Shown: positions 1 through 5,634 of the stretch, piece by piece | Layout of the letters: each line of letters begins with the position of its first letter | Numbering within the stretch: position 1 is the stretch's first letter | From: Clostridiales bacterium | GTDB taxonomy: Bacteria; Bacillota_A; Clostridia; Christensenellales; Aristaeellaceae | Reading direction: 5' to 3' | Assembly (NCBI GenBank): GCA_012514855.1 | Contig: JAAYZL010000560.1 | Location: 1-7,650 of the forward strand | DNA length: 7,650 nucleotides | Made by a program: the position numbers and the translations under genes | The notes under the pieces: model-generated | What the model was told of the DNA's origin: nothing | Seen by the model: the letters and a program-made list of their open reading frames with translations, nothing else | Database searches by the model: none

Positions 1-1417
1 CGACGGCGTCGTGCTCCATCAGCGCGCTCTCGACCTCGAACGGCCCGATCCGGTAGCCGGAGGACTTGATCAGGTCGTCCGCGCGGCCGACGTACCAGTA
101 GTAGCCCCACTCGTCGCGCCACGCGAGGTCCATCGTGTGGTACAGCCCGTCGTGCCAGACGGACTCCGTGCGCTCCCCGTCCCGGTAGTAGCCCAGGAAC
201 ATGCCGACCGGCATCTCGTACTGCGTGCGCACGACGATCTCGCCGACCTGCCCGGCCGGACAGCTCTTGCCGCTCTCGTCGACGAGGTCCACGTCGAACT
301 GCGGCGAGGGCTTGCCCATCGAGCCGGGGCAGACCTTCATCCACGGGAAGGTGCCGATCGTGACGCAGAGCTCCGTCTGGCCGTAGATCTCGCGCAAGTC
401 CTGGCCGGTCAGCTCCTTCCACTTGTTGAAGACCTCGGGGTTCAGCGGCTCTCCCGCGGTCGTCGAGTGCTGCAAGTGCGAAAGGTCGTACTGCGAGACG
501 TCCTCGAGGATCATGAACCGGTAGATCGTCGGCGGCGCGCAGAACGTGGTCACCCTGTGCTTTTCGAGGATCCGGAGCATGTCCTTCGGCACGAACTTGT
601 CGAAGTCGTAGGCCATGATCGCGGAGCCCGCGAGCCACTGGCCGTACAGCTTTCCCCAGACGGACTTCGCCCAGCCGGTCTCGGAGACGGTCAGGTGGAG
701 CCCCCCGTCCGAGCACTGGTGCCAGAACGCCGCGGTCTGGATGTGGCCGAGCGGGTACTCGAAGTTGTGCGCGACCATCTTGGGCATGCCGGAGGTTCCG
801 GAGGTGAAGTAGAGAAGCATGATGTCGTCCTTCGTGAACATGCCCTCCGGGCGGGGAAAGGCGGGGCTCTCCTCCGCCAGGAGCGCCTCAAACGGCAGCC
901 AATTCCCGCGGCTTCCGTCGACGATCAGCTTCGTCTCGACCGTCGGGCACTCGGGAAGCGCCTCGTCGCACTGGTCGACGAATTTTCCGTCGCCCATCGC
1001 GATGATCGCCTTGATGCTCGCGCTGTTCGCGCGGTAGACGATGTCCTTTTTCGTCAGCAGATGCGTCGCGGGGACGGTGATCGCGCCCAAGCGGTGCAGC
1101 GCCATGATCGCGATCCAGAATGTGTAGTGGCGCTTCAACACCAGCATCACCTTGTCGCCGCGCCGGATGCCGAGCGACTTCAGCAGGTTGGCCGCCTGCG
1201 CGGATTTTTCGGCGATCTCCGAGAACGTGAAGCGCCTCTCGCGGCCGTCGACGTGCTCCCACTGGAGCGCGAGCTTGTCCGGTTCCGCCTCGGCGATCAC
1301 ATCGAGCACGTCGAAGGCGAAGTTGAAGTTCTCGGGCGGGAGCACCCGGTAGTTGTGCAGAAAATCCTCATAGGAGCCGAATTCCGGCTTCCGCAAAAAA
1401 CGTTGGTATACCGTCAT
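1..1417 (-). CDS. Acyl-CoA synthetase, AMP-forming, medium-chain (MACS) type; C-terminus cut by window edge
   Basis: Activates a carboxylic acid to its acyl-CoA through an acyl-adenylate, using ATP and CoA. The 472 visible residues cover the large N-terminal adenylation domain. Visible motifs are the P-loop FTSGTSGMPKM (about 204-214), the SETGWAKSVWGKLYGQW stretch (245-261) typical of MACS-type enzymes, YGQTE (345-349), the TMD ATP-ribose motif (428-430) and the hinge GRADDLIKSSGYRI (444-457). The reading frame is still open at base 1. The mobile C-terminal domain with the catalytic lysine, roughly 80 residues, lies outside the window. The ATG at 1415-1417 is chosen because GGAGGT (1425-1430) sits 7 bases upstream. 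It is transcribed after the XRE-cupin regulator gene, 87 bases away. The acid used cannot be read from sequence; short- or medium-chain, branched or aromatic acids are all possible. Family certain, substrate unknown. Confidence 0.95.
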   Translation of the reverse strand, partial: MTVYQRFLRKPEFGSYEDFLHNYRVLPPENFNFAFDVLDVIAEAEPDKLALQWEHVDGRERRFTFSEIAEKSAQAANLLKSLGIRRGDKVMLVLKRHYTFWIAIMALHRLGAITVPATHLLTKKDIVYRANSASIKAIIAMGDGKFVDQCDEALPECPTVETKLIVDGSRGNWLPFEALLAEESPAFPRPEGMFTKDDIMLLYFTSGTSGMPKMVAHNFEYPLGHIQTAAFWHQCSDGGLHLTVSETGWAKSVWGKLYGQWLAGSAIMAYDFDKFVPKDMLRILEKHRVTTFCAPPTIYRFMILEDVSQYDLSHLQHSTTAGEPLNPEVFNKWKELTGQDLREIYGQTELCVTIGTFPWMKVCPGSMGKPSPQFDVDLVDESGKSCPAGQVGEIVVRTQYEMPVGMFLGYYRDGERTESVWHDGLYHTMDLAWRDEWGYYWYVGRADDLIKSSGYRIGPFEVESALMEHDAV

Positions 1418-1453
1418 ATTACCGACCTCCGGTTATTGATGTTGAGGGCGCCG

Positions 1454-1493
1454 AAAGTCCATTTCATCCCTCAAATCAAAGAAAATGGACTTT
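1454..1493. repeat. 11-bp perfect inverted repeat between regulator and acyl-CoA synthetase genes
   Basis: The arms AAAGTCCATTT (1454-1464) and AAATGGACTTT (1483-1493) are perfectly complementary and separated by 18 bases. The stretch is visibly richer in A+T than the flanking genes. In the minus-strand transcript it would fold after the regulator stop codon and before the synthetase ribosome binding site. No run of U follows the stem, so it is not a standard intrinsic terminator. It could be an operator for the neighbouring XRE-cupin protein, an mRNA-stabilising hairpin, or a weak attenuator. No convincing promoter for the synthetase was seen in the 87-base gap. Confidence 0.6.
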
Positions 1494-1504
1494 GGGCATC
1501 CGAA

Positions 1505-2059
1505 TCATTTGATGACCACGGCGATGAAGCGGCAGTCCGCGTCGATGGCGTACATGGCGTGGGAGATGGACGAGTCGTAGTAGATCGAGTCGCCGGGGCC
1601 CAGGTACACCTCGTTCGACGAGAGCACGATCTTCATGTGGCCGGTAAGCACGTAGTCGAACTCCTGCCCCTCGTGCGCGTGCGCGGTCTTGGGGGCGTTC
1701 GTCGGATCGTGCTGGACGGTGACGAGGAACGGCTCCGCCTTCTTGTCGCGGAAGTTGTAGGCGAGGTGCTCGTAGTGGTAGGCCTTGCGGCGGTCGAACG
1801 CCAGACCCTTGCCCGCGCGGGTAAGGATGTAGCCCTTGAGCCTCGGGCTTTCGCCGGTCAGGAGGTCGGAAATATCTACACCCAGCGTCGTGGCGATGTT
1901 GAACAGGTGGCTGAACGAAAAGTCCCTCTCGCCGGCCTCATATCCCACATAGTCCTCGAGCTCTATGCCCGAGCGCCCGGCGACCTCCTGCTGGGTGTAG
2001 CCGGTAATCTCCCGTAGGTCGCGTATTCGTATTGCGATGGCCTGAATGTTCTCGTTCAT
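1505..2059 (-). CDS. XRE-family regulator with C-terminal cupin domain
   Basis: A 184-residue DNA-binding regulator. Residues about 8-67 form an XRE-type helix-turn-helix (RIRDLREITGYTQQEVA, then GYEAGERDFSFSHLFNIATT). Residues about 114-182 form a cupin_2 domain with the metal-type motif HAH (127, 129), E133 and G140, and a second motif with GPGD (154-157) and H168. The metal ligands are therefore kept, so the cupin may bind a metal-coordinated small ligand. The frame stays open upstream to 2140, but the ATG at 2057-2059 is preferred: GGGAGGG (2066-2072) lies 6 bases before it and a promoter-like element covers the upstream extension. The gene precedes the acyl-CoA synthetase on the same strand. 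By inference it senses the acid or acyl-CoA handled by that enzyme and controls the pair, probably including itself. The ligand is unknown. Confidence 0.9.
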   Translation of the reverse strand: MNENIQAIAIRIRDLREITGYTQQEVAGRSGIELEDYVGYEAGERDFSFSHLFNIATTLGVDISDLLTGESPRLKGYILTRAGKGLAFDRRKAYHYEHLAYNFRDKKAEPFLVTVQHDPTNAPKTAHAHEGQEFDYVLTGHMKIVLSSNEVYLGPGDSIYYDSSISHAMYAIDADCRFIAVVIK

Positions 2060-2104
2060 CCGGAACCCTCCCTTTTCTGATCTACCGCTTTCGCGGCGAA
2101 TGGT

Positions 2105-2133
2105 GGTATATCCTCCAGCCCAGGGGCTTGCAA
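2105..2133 (-). promoter_or_regulatory. Candidate sigma-A promoter of the XRE-cupin gene, with overlapping dyads
   Basis: On the minus strand, a -35-like TTGCAA (2128-2133) and a -10-like TATACC (2105-2110) are separated by exactly 17 bases, and each matches the consensus at 4 of 6 positions. Transcription would start around 2095-2099, about 40 bases before the ATG. Two dyads overlap it: CTTGCAAG (2127-2134, perfect) covers the -35, and AGCCC/GGGCT (2117-2121 and 2124-2128) lies in the spacer. Their positions would suit an operator for autoregulation. Called by eye from sequence only. Confidence 0.45.
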
Positions 2134-2150
2134 GGACCACCGGTAAAGCG

Positions 2151-2194
2151 ATTTCCGGCGCGAGGCGGTCAATGGCAGCCTTGGAGCCGGAAAT
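2151..2194. repeat. 9-bp inverted repeat in the murC/regulator gap
   Basis: The arms ATTTCCGGC (2151-2159) and GCCGGAAAT (2186-2194) are perfectly complementary with 26 bases between them. Inside, a second stem can form (CGAGGC 2161-2166 with GCCTTG 2178-2183, one G-U pair), giving a nested hairpin. It lies 21 bases after the murC stop codon on the minus strand and upstream of the promoter proposed for the XRE-cupin gene. No U-run follows, so it is not a classical terminator, but it may end or stabilise the murC message. An operator role is also possible. Confidence 0.45.
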
Positions 2195-2214
2195 GCGGGG
2201 AAATTCGGGTCGGT

Positions 2215-3588
2215 TCAGCGCGAGGTGTCTCCGTTCCGCGCGATCTGTTCGTTCAGAAGGTCGATGTCGCCGCAGCCGTGGGTGATCACGAGGTCGCCCT
2301 CGCGCCAGTTGTCGCGCAGGTACTTCTCGGCGTCGTCAAAGGTCTTCGTCAGCACCGCGTCGACGCCGCGCGCGCGCAGCGGCTCGATCAGCATCTCGGA
2401 GCGGATGTCGCCGGGGTCCTTCTCGCGCGAGGCGCAGATGTCGGTCACGAGCACCTTGTCCGCCAGGGCGAACGCGCCGAGAAAGCCGTTGAACAGCGCC
2501 TTCGTGCGCGTGAACGTGTGCGGCTGCCAGACGGAAATCAGCCTTCCGTGCGGTTCGAGCGCCGCGATCTCGAGCGCGGACTTGATCTCGGCGGGGTTGT
2601 GGCCGTAGTCGGTGAACACCCTGACGCCGTCGGTGACGCTCGTCAATTCGTTGCGCCGGTGCGCGCCGCGGAATTCCCGGAGCGACTTCGCGACGAGCGC
2701 CATGTCGAGCCGCCTGAGCGCCGCGACCGCGATGACCGCGAGCGCGTCCAAAAAATTCGCCTTGCCCGCGACGCCGAGCTCGAACCTGCCGAGTTTTACG
2801 CCGTTCAGGACCGCCGTGAAGCTCGCGCGCCCGCGCGCGTCCCACTCGACGTCGCGGGGGACGAGCATGTTGCCCATGCCCAGGCCGTAGGTCGTGTGCG
2901 GAAGCCCGGAGTCCTGGATCACGCGCCGGACGCGCTCGTCGTCGCCCCAGCCGACGACGTACTGCGAGAGCCGCGCGAACTCGAGAAACGCGCTCTCGAT
3001 CTCGTCGAGGTTCTTGTAGCAGTCGAGGTGATCCTCGTCGATGTTCAGGATGACCGAGACGGTCGGGTAAAAGCACAGGAAGCTTCTGTTGAACTCGCAC
3101 GCCTCGAGGATGAATTCGCCGGTGCCGCGCCGGGTCGAGCCGCCCAGAAAGTCGAGCTCGCCGCCGATGTGCACGGTCGGGTCGGCGCCCGCGGTCAGAA
3201 ACGCCTGCGCGAGCATCGCGGTCGTCGTCGTCTTTCCGTGCGTGCCGCTGACGCCGATCGCGCAGTCGCTGCCGCGCATCAGTTGGCCGATCAGCTCGCA
3301 CCGCTCGATCTCGGGGACGCCGCGCCTCGCGGCCTCCGCGCGCTCGGGGTTGTCCGGGGAGATGGCGGAGGAGTAGACGATGACCTCCGCGCCGTCTATG
3401 TTTCCGGCCGCGTGGCCGATTTTCACCGGGATATCGCGCCTTTCGAGCGCCTCGGTCTTGTGCGAGGGCGTGCGGTCGGAACCGGTCACGATGAAGCCTT
3501 CATCCTTGAGCAGGCCCGCCAGCCCGGACATGGAGCTTCCGCCCACGCCCACCATATGTACGCGCCGGAAATCTCGGATGTTTGCCAT
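2215..3588 (-). CDS. murC: UDP-N-acetylmuramate--L-alanine ligase
   Basis: Cytoplasmic ATP-dependent ligase that adds L-alanine to UDP-MurNAc, the first amino acid of the peptidoglycan stem peptide. It has 457 residues, normal for MurC. The N-terminal Rossmann-like domain carries GVGGSSMSGLA (14-24) for the UDP-sugar. The central ATPase domain has the P-loop GTHGKTTTT (115-123), EACEFNRSF (162-170) and NIDEDHLD (182-189). The C-terminal domain has RRNE (311-314), DYGHNPAEI (327-335), WQPHTFTRTKALF (354-366) and SREKDPGDI (387-395). The IDEDHLD and WQPHT.TRT forms read like clostridial MurC. The ATG at 3586-3588 is fixed by AAGGAGG (3596-3602), 7 bases upstream. The gene stands alone, divergent from purR. 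Slight oddities are Asn-331 where HHP is usual and KAN (276-278) where a His is usual before the Asn. Identification is firm. Confidence 0.96.
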   Translation of the reverse strand: MANIRDFRRVHMVGVGGSSMSGLAGLLKDEGFIVTGSDRTPSHKTEALERRDIPVKIGHAAGNIDGAEVIVYSSAISPDNPERAEAARRGVPEIERCELIGQLMRGSDCAIGVSGTHGKTTTTAMLAQAFLTAGADPTVHIGGELDFLGGSTRRGTGEFILEACEFNRSFLCFYPTVSVILNIDEDHLDCYKNLDEIESAFLEFARLSQYVVGWGDDERVRRVIQDSGLPHTTYGLGMGNMLVPRDVEWDARGRASFTAVLNGVKLGRFELGVAGKANFLDALAVIAVAALRRLDMALVAKSLREFRGAHRRNELTSVTDGVRVFTDYGHNPAEIKSALEIAALEPHGRLISVWQPHTFTRTKALFNGFLGAFALADKVLVTDICASREKDPGDIRSEMLIEPLRARGVDAVLTKTFDDAEKYLRDNWREGDLVITHGCGDIDLLNEQIARNGDTSR

Positions 3589-3611
3589 GGAGCAGCCTCC
3601 TTCGTCCCTAC

Positions 3612-3639
3612 ATTATAGACCAATTGCGCGCCTTAGCAA
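3612..3639 (-). promoter_or_regulatory. Candidate sigma-A promoter of murC
   Basis: On the minus strand a perfect -10 box TATAAT (3612-3617) is preceded, with a 16-base spacer, by TTGCTA (3634-3639), which matches the -35 consensus at 4 of 6 positions. Initiation near 3602-3606 would give a very short leader that begins close to the AAGGAGG ribosome binding site of murC at 3596-3602. No other -10-like sequence is as good in this gap. Confidence 0.6.
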
Positions 3640-3680
3640 AGTTAAAATTTCGCTTGCCCAAAAATTCCCCCAAAATTGCT

Positions 3681-3709
3681 GGAAACGGCGCATATGCCGA
3701 ATTATAATG
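3681..3709 (+). promoter_or_regulatory. Candidate sigma-A promoter of purR
   Basis: A perfect -10 box TATAAT (3704-3709) is preceded, with a 17-base spacer, by TGGAAA (3681-3686), which matches the -35 consensus at 4 of 6 positions. The spacer contains the perfect palindrome GCATATGC (3691-3698) and a CGGC/GCCG pair (3687-3690 and 3697-3700). Transcription would start near 3715, about 35 bases before the GTG start of purR. It is back to back with the murC promoter, about 65 bases between the two -10 boxes' outer flanks excluded from coding. Confidence 0.6.
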
Positions 3710-3735
3710 AAGAGTGGTGTAAAAATCTTCGGAAA
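3695..3735. promoter_or_regulatory. Weak PurBox-like inverted pair over the purR promoter
   Basis: The PurBox consensus for Bacillus-type PurR is AWWWCGAACWWT, used as an inverted pair about 16-17 bases apart. Here ATGCCGAATTAT (3695-3706) and the reverse-strand copy TTTCCGAAGATT (3724-3735) each match 9 of 12 positions, both keep the central CGAA, and they are 17 bases apart. The pair overlaps the -10 box and the expected transcription start, a position that would suit autorepression. The matches are imperfect, so this remains a candidate. Confidence 0.3.
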
Positions 3736-3736
3736 C

Positions 3737-3742
3737 GGGGAG
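3737..3742 (+). promoter_or_regulatory. Ribosome binding site deciding the GTG start of purR
   Basis: GGGGAG lies 8 bases before the GTG at 3751. The frame also contains ATG codons at 3676 and 3694, but those lie upstream of or inside the promoter and have no good ribosome binding site, so the GTG is preferred. Confidence 0.65.
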
Positions 3743-3750
3743 TGTTTTTC

Positions 3751-4566
3751 GTGGACCGAATCAAGCGAACCGAGCGGCTGAGCGCCATCGCGCGCATTTT
3801 GACCGACGCGCCGAACCGCATCCACAACCTGGGGGAGTTCTGCGAGCTGTTCGGGGCTGCGAAATCGACGCTCAGCGAGGACATCGACCTCGTCGGCGCG
3901 GCGCTCAGGCACTTTGACCTGGGCCGCCTCGAGACCGTCGCGGGCGCGGCGGGCGGCGTGCGGTTTCGGCCGCTCGTGAGCCGCGAGCGCGCGAACGCGG
4001 TGCTGAGCGCGCTGTCGGCCCGCCTCGAGGAGCCGGGCAGGATGCTGCCGGGCGGCTTTCTGTACACCTCGGACGTGACCGCCGAGTCAGACACCGCCCA
4101 GAGGATCGGCGAGATACTCGCGCAGAAATACTACGACCGCCAGCCGGACCTCGTGCTCACGATGGAGACGAAGGGCATCCCGATCGCGCTGATGACCGCG
4201 CGGGCGCTCGGCGTTTCGCTCGTGATTGCGCGCCGCGACAGCCGCGCCTACGAGGGCTCCGCGGTCAAGATCAACTACATGGGCGGCGGAGACCGCATCG
4301 AGACGATGGCGCTGGCCCGCCGCGCGGTGAAGCCGGGGCAGAGGGCGCTGATCGTCGACGACTTCATGAAGGGCGGCGGCACCTTGCAGGGCATGGTCGA
4401 CATGATCCGCGAGTTTCAGGCCGAGGTCGTCGGCGTCGGCGTGATGATCGCGACCCGGCAGCCGGAGCAGAAGCTCGTCGAGGGCGCGAAGGCGCTGCTG
4501 ATCCTCGAGAGCTTCGACAAGGAGCGCGGCGTCGCGGTCGTGCGGCCGTCCGCCGAATTCGTATAG
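3751..4566 (+). CDS. purR: Pur operon repressor PurR, Bacillus type
   Basis: Transcriptional repressor of purine biosynthesis and salvage genes; in Bacillus subtilis PRPP releases it from DNA. The 271 residues are close to the 285 of the B. subtilis protein. The N-terminal winged helix (about 1-74) includes FGAAKSTLSEDIDLV (34-48) and GAAGGVRF (65-72). The rest is a PRTase-type fold with LPGGFLYTSDV (99-109), TMETKGIPIAL (137-147), EGSAVKINY (168-176) and the PRPP loop ALIVDDFMKGGGT (199-211). This is not an enzyme in the known homologues. It starts with GTG. It is divergent from murC and followed 27 bases later by the first M42 peptidase gene, with no terminator between, so read-through is likely. 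In the Clostridia I recall, spoVG follows purR; here it does not. Identification is firm. Confidence 0.95.
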   Translation: MDRIKRTERLSAIARILTDAPNRIHNLGEFCELFGAAKSTLSEDIDLVGAALRHFDLGRLETVAGAAGGVRFRPLVSRERANAVLSALSARLEEPGRMLPGGFLYTSDVTAESDTAQRIGEILAQKYYDRQPDLVLTMETKGIPIALMTARALGVSLVIARRDSRAYEGSAVKINYMGGGDRIETMALARRAVKPGQRALIVDDFMKGGGTLQGMVDMIREFQAEVVGVGVMIATRQPEQKLVEGAKALLILESFDKERGVAVVRPSAEFV

Positions 4567-4579
4567 CCAGTTTTTTACG

Positions 4580-4587
4580 AAGGAGGG
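4580..4587 (+). promoter_or_regulatory. Strong ribosome binding site deciding the TTG start of the first M42 gene
   Basis: AAGGAGGG lies 6 bases before the TTG at 4594-4596. No ATG or GTG in frame at this point fits both the site and the family N-terminus, so the TTG start is preferred. The strength of the site may offset the weak start codon. Confidence 0.8.
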
Positions 4588-4593
4588 ACTTCT

Positions 4594-5634
4594 TTGGACA
4601 TCGGGAAGTTCTTGGAGGAGGTCTCGGCGCTTCCGGGCGTGCCGGGCCACGAGGCCGCGGTCGGGGCGAGGATTGCCGAGTGGTTCCGCCCGCTCGCGGA
4701 CGAAATTTTCACCGACGCGCTCGAAAACCTGTACGCGCGCGTGGGCCAAACGGGCCCGAGGGTGCTCGTGTGCGCGCATCAGGACGAGATCGGGCTGATC
4801 GTGACGAAGATCGAGGACGACGGCTGCCTGCGCGTGTTCAAAAACGGCGGCGTCGACCCGAGAATCCTTCCGGGCATGGAGGTCTCGGTGCAGGCGCGGG
4901 GCGGGCCGATCTACGGGGTCGTCGGCGCGAAGCCGCCGCACCTGTTGACCGAGAAGGAGCGCGAAAAGGCAATTTCGATCGACGACTGTTACATAGACGC
5001 CGGATACCCCGCGGAACAGGTTCGAAATCTCGTGCGCGTCGGCGACATGGCGGTGCTTCTCGCAAGCCCCCGGATGCTCGCCGGCGACTGCATGGCCGGA
5101 AAGACGATGGACAACCGCGCGAGCGTCGCCTCGATGCTGGCCGCGGCGGAGCTCATGAAATCCCGGAACACCCCGGCCGAGACCTATTTCGTCGCGACCT
5201 CGCAGGAGGAGATCGGCTCGAAAGGCGCCGCGGCCGCGGCGTACCGGCTTGAGCCCGACCTCGCGATCGTCGTCGACGTGACGCACGCCGAGGGCCCCGG
5301 CACCGGCAAGTGGGAGGCGTTCCCGCTCGACAAATTGGCGATCGTCCACGGCCCGAACATCCACCCGAAGCTCGAAGAACTCGCGCACGACGTCGCGAAG
5401 GAAAACGGCATTCCGGTCTCGAAGGAGATCGCCTCCGGCGTGACCTGGACGGACGCCGAGAGCACGCAGATTTCGCGCGGCGGCGTGCCGACGCTTCTCC
5501 TGTCCATTCCGCTGAAATACATGCACACGACCGTGGAGCTTCTGAAACTCGACGTCGTCCGCGAGACCGGGCGGCTGATCGCGCTTCTGATCGAGCGCCT
5601 CGCTCGGGAATGGGAGGGGTTCCGATGGTATTGA
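4594..5634 (+). CDS. M42-family metallo-aminopeptidase, paralog 1
   Basis: Cytoplasmic binuclear-metal aminopeptidase of the M42 family (glutamyl aminopeptidase / TET relatives, often mislabelled endoglucanase or cellulase M). Members usually trim short peptides as self-compartmentalising dodecamers. It has 346 residues, normal for the family. The active site is complete: H62 and D64 in AHQDEIG, D173 in MDNR, the catalytic E205 and ligand E206 in SQEEIG, D228 in VDVTHA, and H311 in YMHTT. The inserted dimerisation/tunnel domain lies roughly between residues 70 and 165. The loop WTDAESTQISRGGVPT (285-300) departs from the usual GG(T/N)DAG form seen in both neighbouring paralogs, which suggests a different specificity. 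TTG start. Its last 10 bases overlap the next gene. The exact substrate is not predictable. Confidence 0.93.
   Translation: MDIGKFLEEVSALPGVPGHEAAVGARIAEWFRPLADEIFTDALENLYARVGQTGPRVLVCAHQDEIGLIVTKIEDDGCLRVFKNGGVDPRILPGMEVSVQARGGPIYGVVGAKPPHLLTEKEREKAISIDDCYIDAGYPAEQVRNLVRVGDMAVLLASPRMLAGDCMAGKTMDNRASVASMLAAAELMKSRNTPAETYFVATSQEEIGSKGAAAAAYRLEPDLAIVVDVTHAEGPGTGKWEAFPLDKLAIVHGPNIHPKLEELAHDVAKENGIPVSKEIASGVTWTDAESTQISRGGVPTLLLSIPLKYMHTTVELLKLDVVRETGRLIALLIERLAREWEGFRWY
5612..5619 (+). promoter_or_regulatory. Ribosome binding site of the second M42 gene, inside the end of the first
   Basis: GGGAGGGG lies 5 bases before the ATG at 5625 and within the last codons of paralog 1. It supports ATG 5625 over the long upstream extension of this frame, which reaches back to 5310 through paralog 1. 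The arrangement implies translational coupling. Confidence 0.75.

Noticed and set aside
11..2017. Plus-strand open frame of 668 codons opposite the acyl-CoA synthetase and regulator
   Set aside because: It is antisense to two genes with clear family motifs. Its product is a low-complexity Arg/Val/Asp/Leu mix with no recognisable domain, as expected for the complement of GC-rich codons.
2060..2140. Longer XRE-cupin protein starting at 2140
   Set aside because: The extension overlaps the candidate promoter and ribosome binding site, and the XRE domain begins naturally at the inner ATG.
2032..3618. Plus-strand open frame of 528 codons opposite murC
   Set aside because: It is the antisense shadow of a full-length murC with its own promoter and ribosome binding site. 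The product is compositionally biased and has no motif.
3676..3750. Longer purR starting at the ATG at 3676 or 3694
   Set aside because: These codons lie in or before the promoter, so they would not be on the transcript. The added residues do not resemble the PurR N-terminus, while the GTG at 3751 has a proper ribosome binding site.
4535..4580. Possible terminator after purR, with a T6 run at 4571-4576
   Set aside because: The nearest GC-rich stem ends about 17 bases before the T-run, too far for an intrinsic terminator.
4087..5526. Minus-strand open frame of 479 codons opposite purR and the first M42 gene
   Set aside because: It spans parts of two unrelated real genes on the other strand and has an Arg/His/Asp/Val-rich product without domain signals.
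5310..5624. Long N-terminal extension of the second M42 gene (441 codons in total)
   Set aside because: The extension lies in the +1 frame of paralog 1 and is Arg/Ala-rich. The family N-terminus begins at the ATG at 5625, which has a good ribosome binding site.
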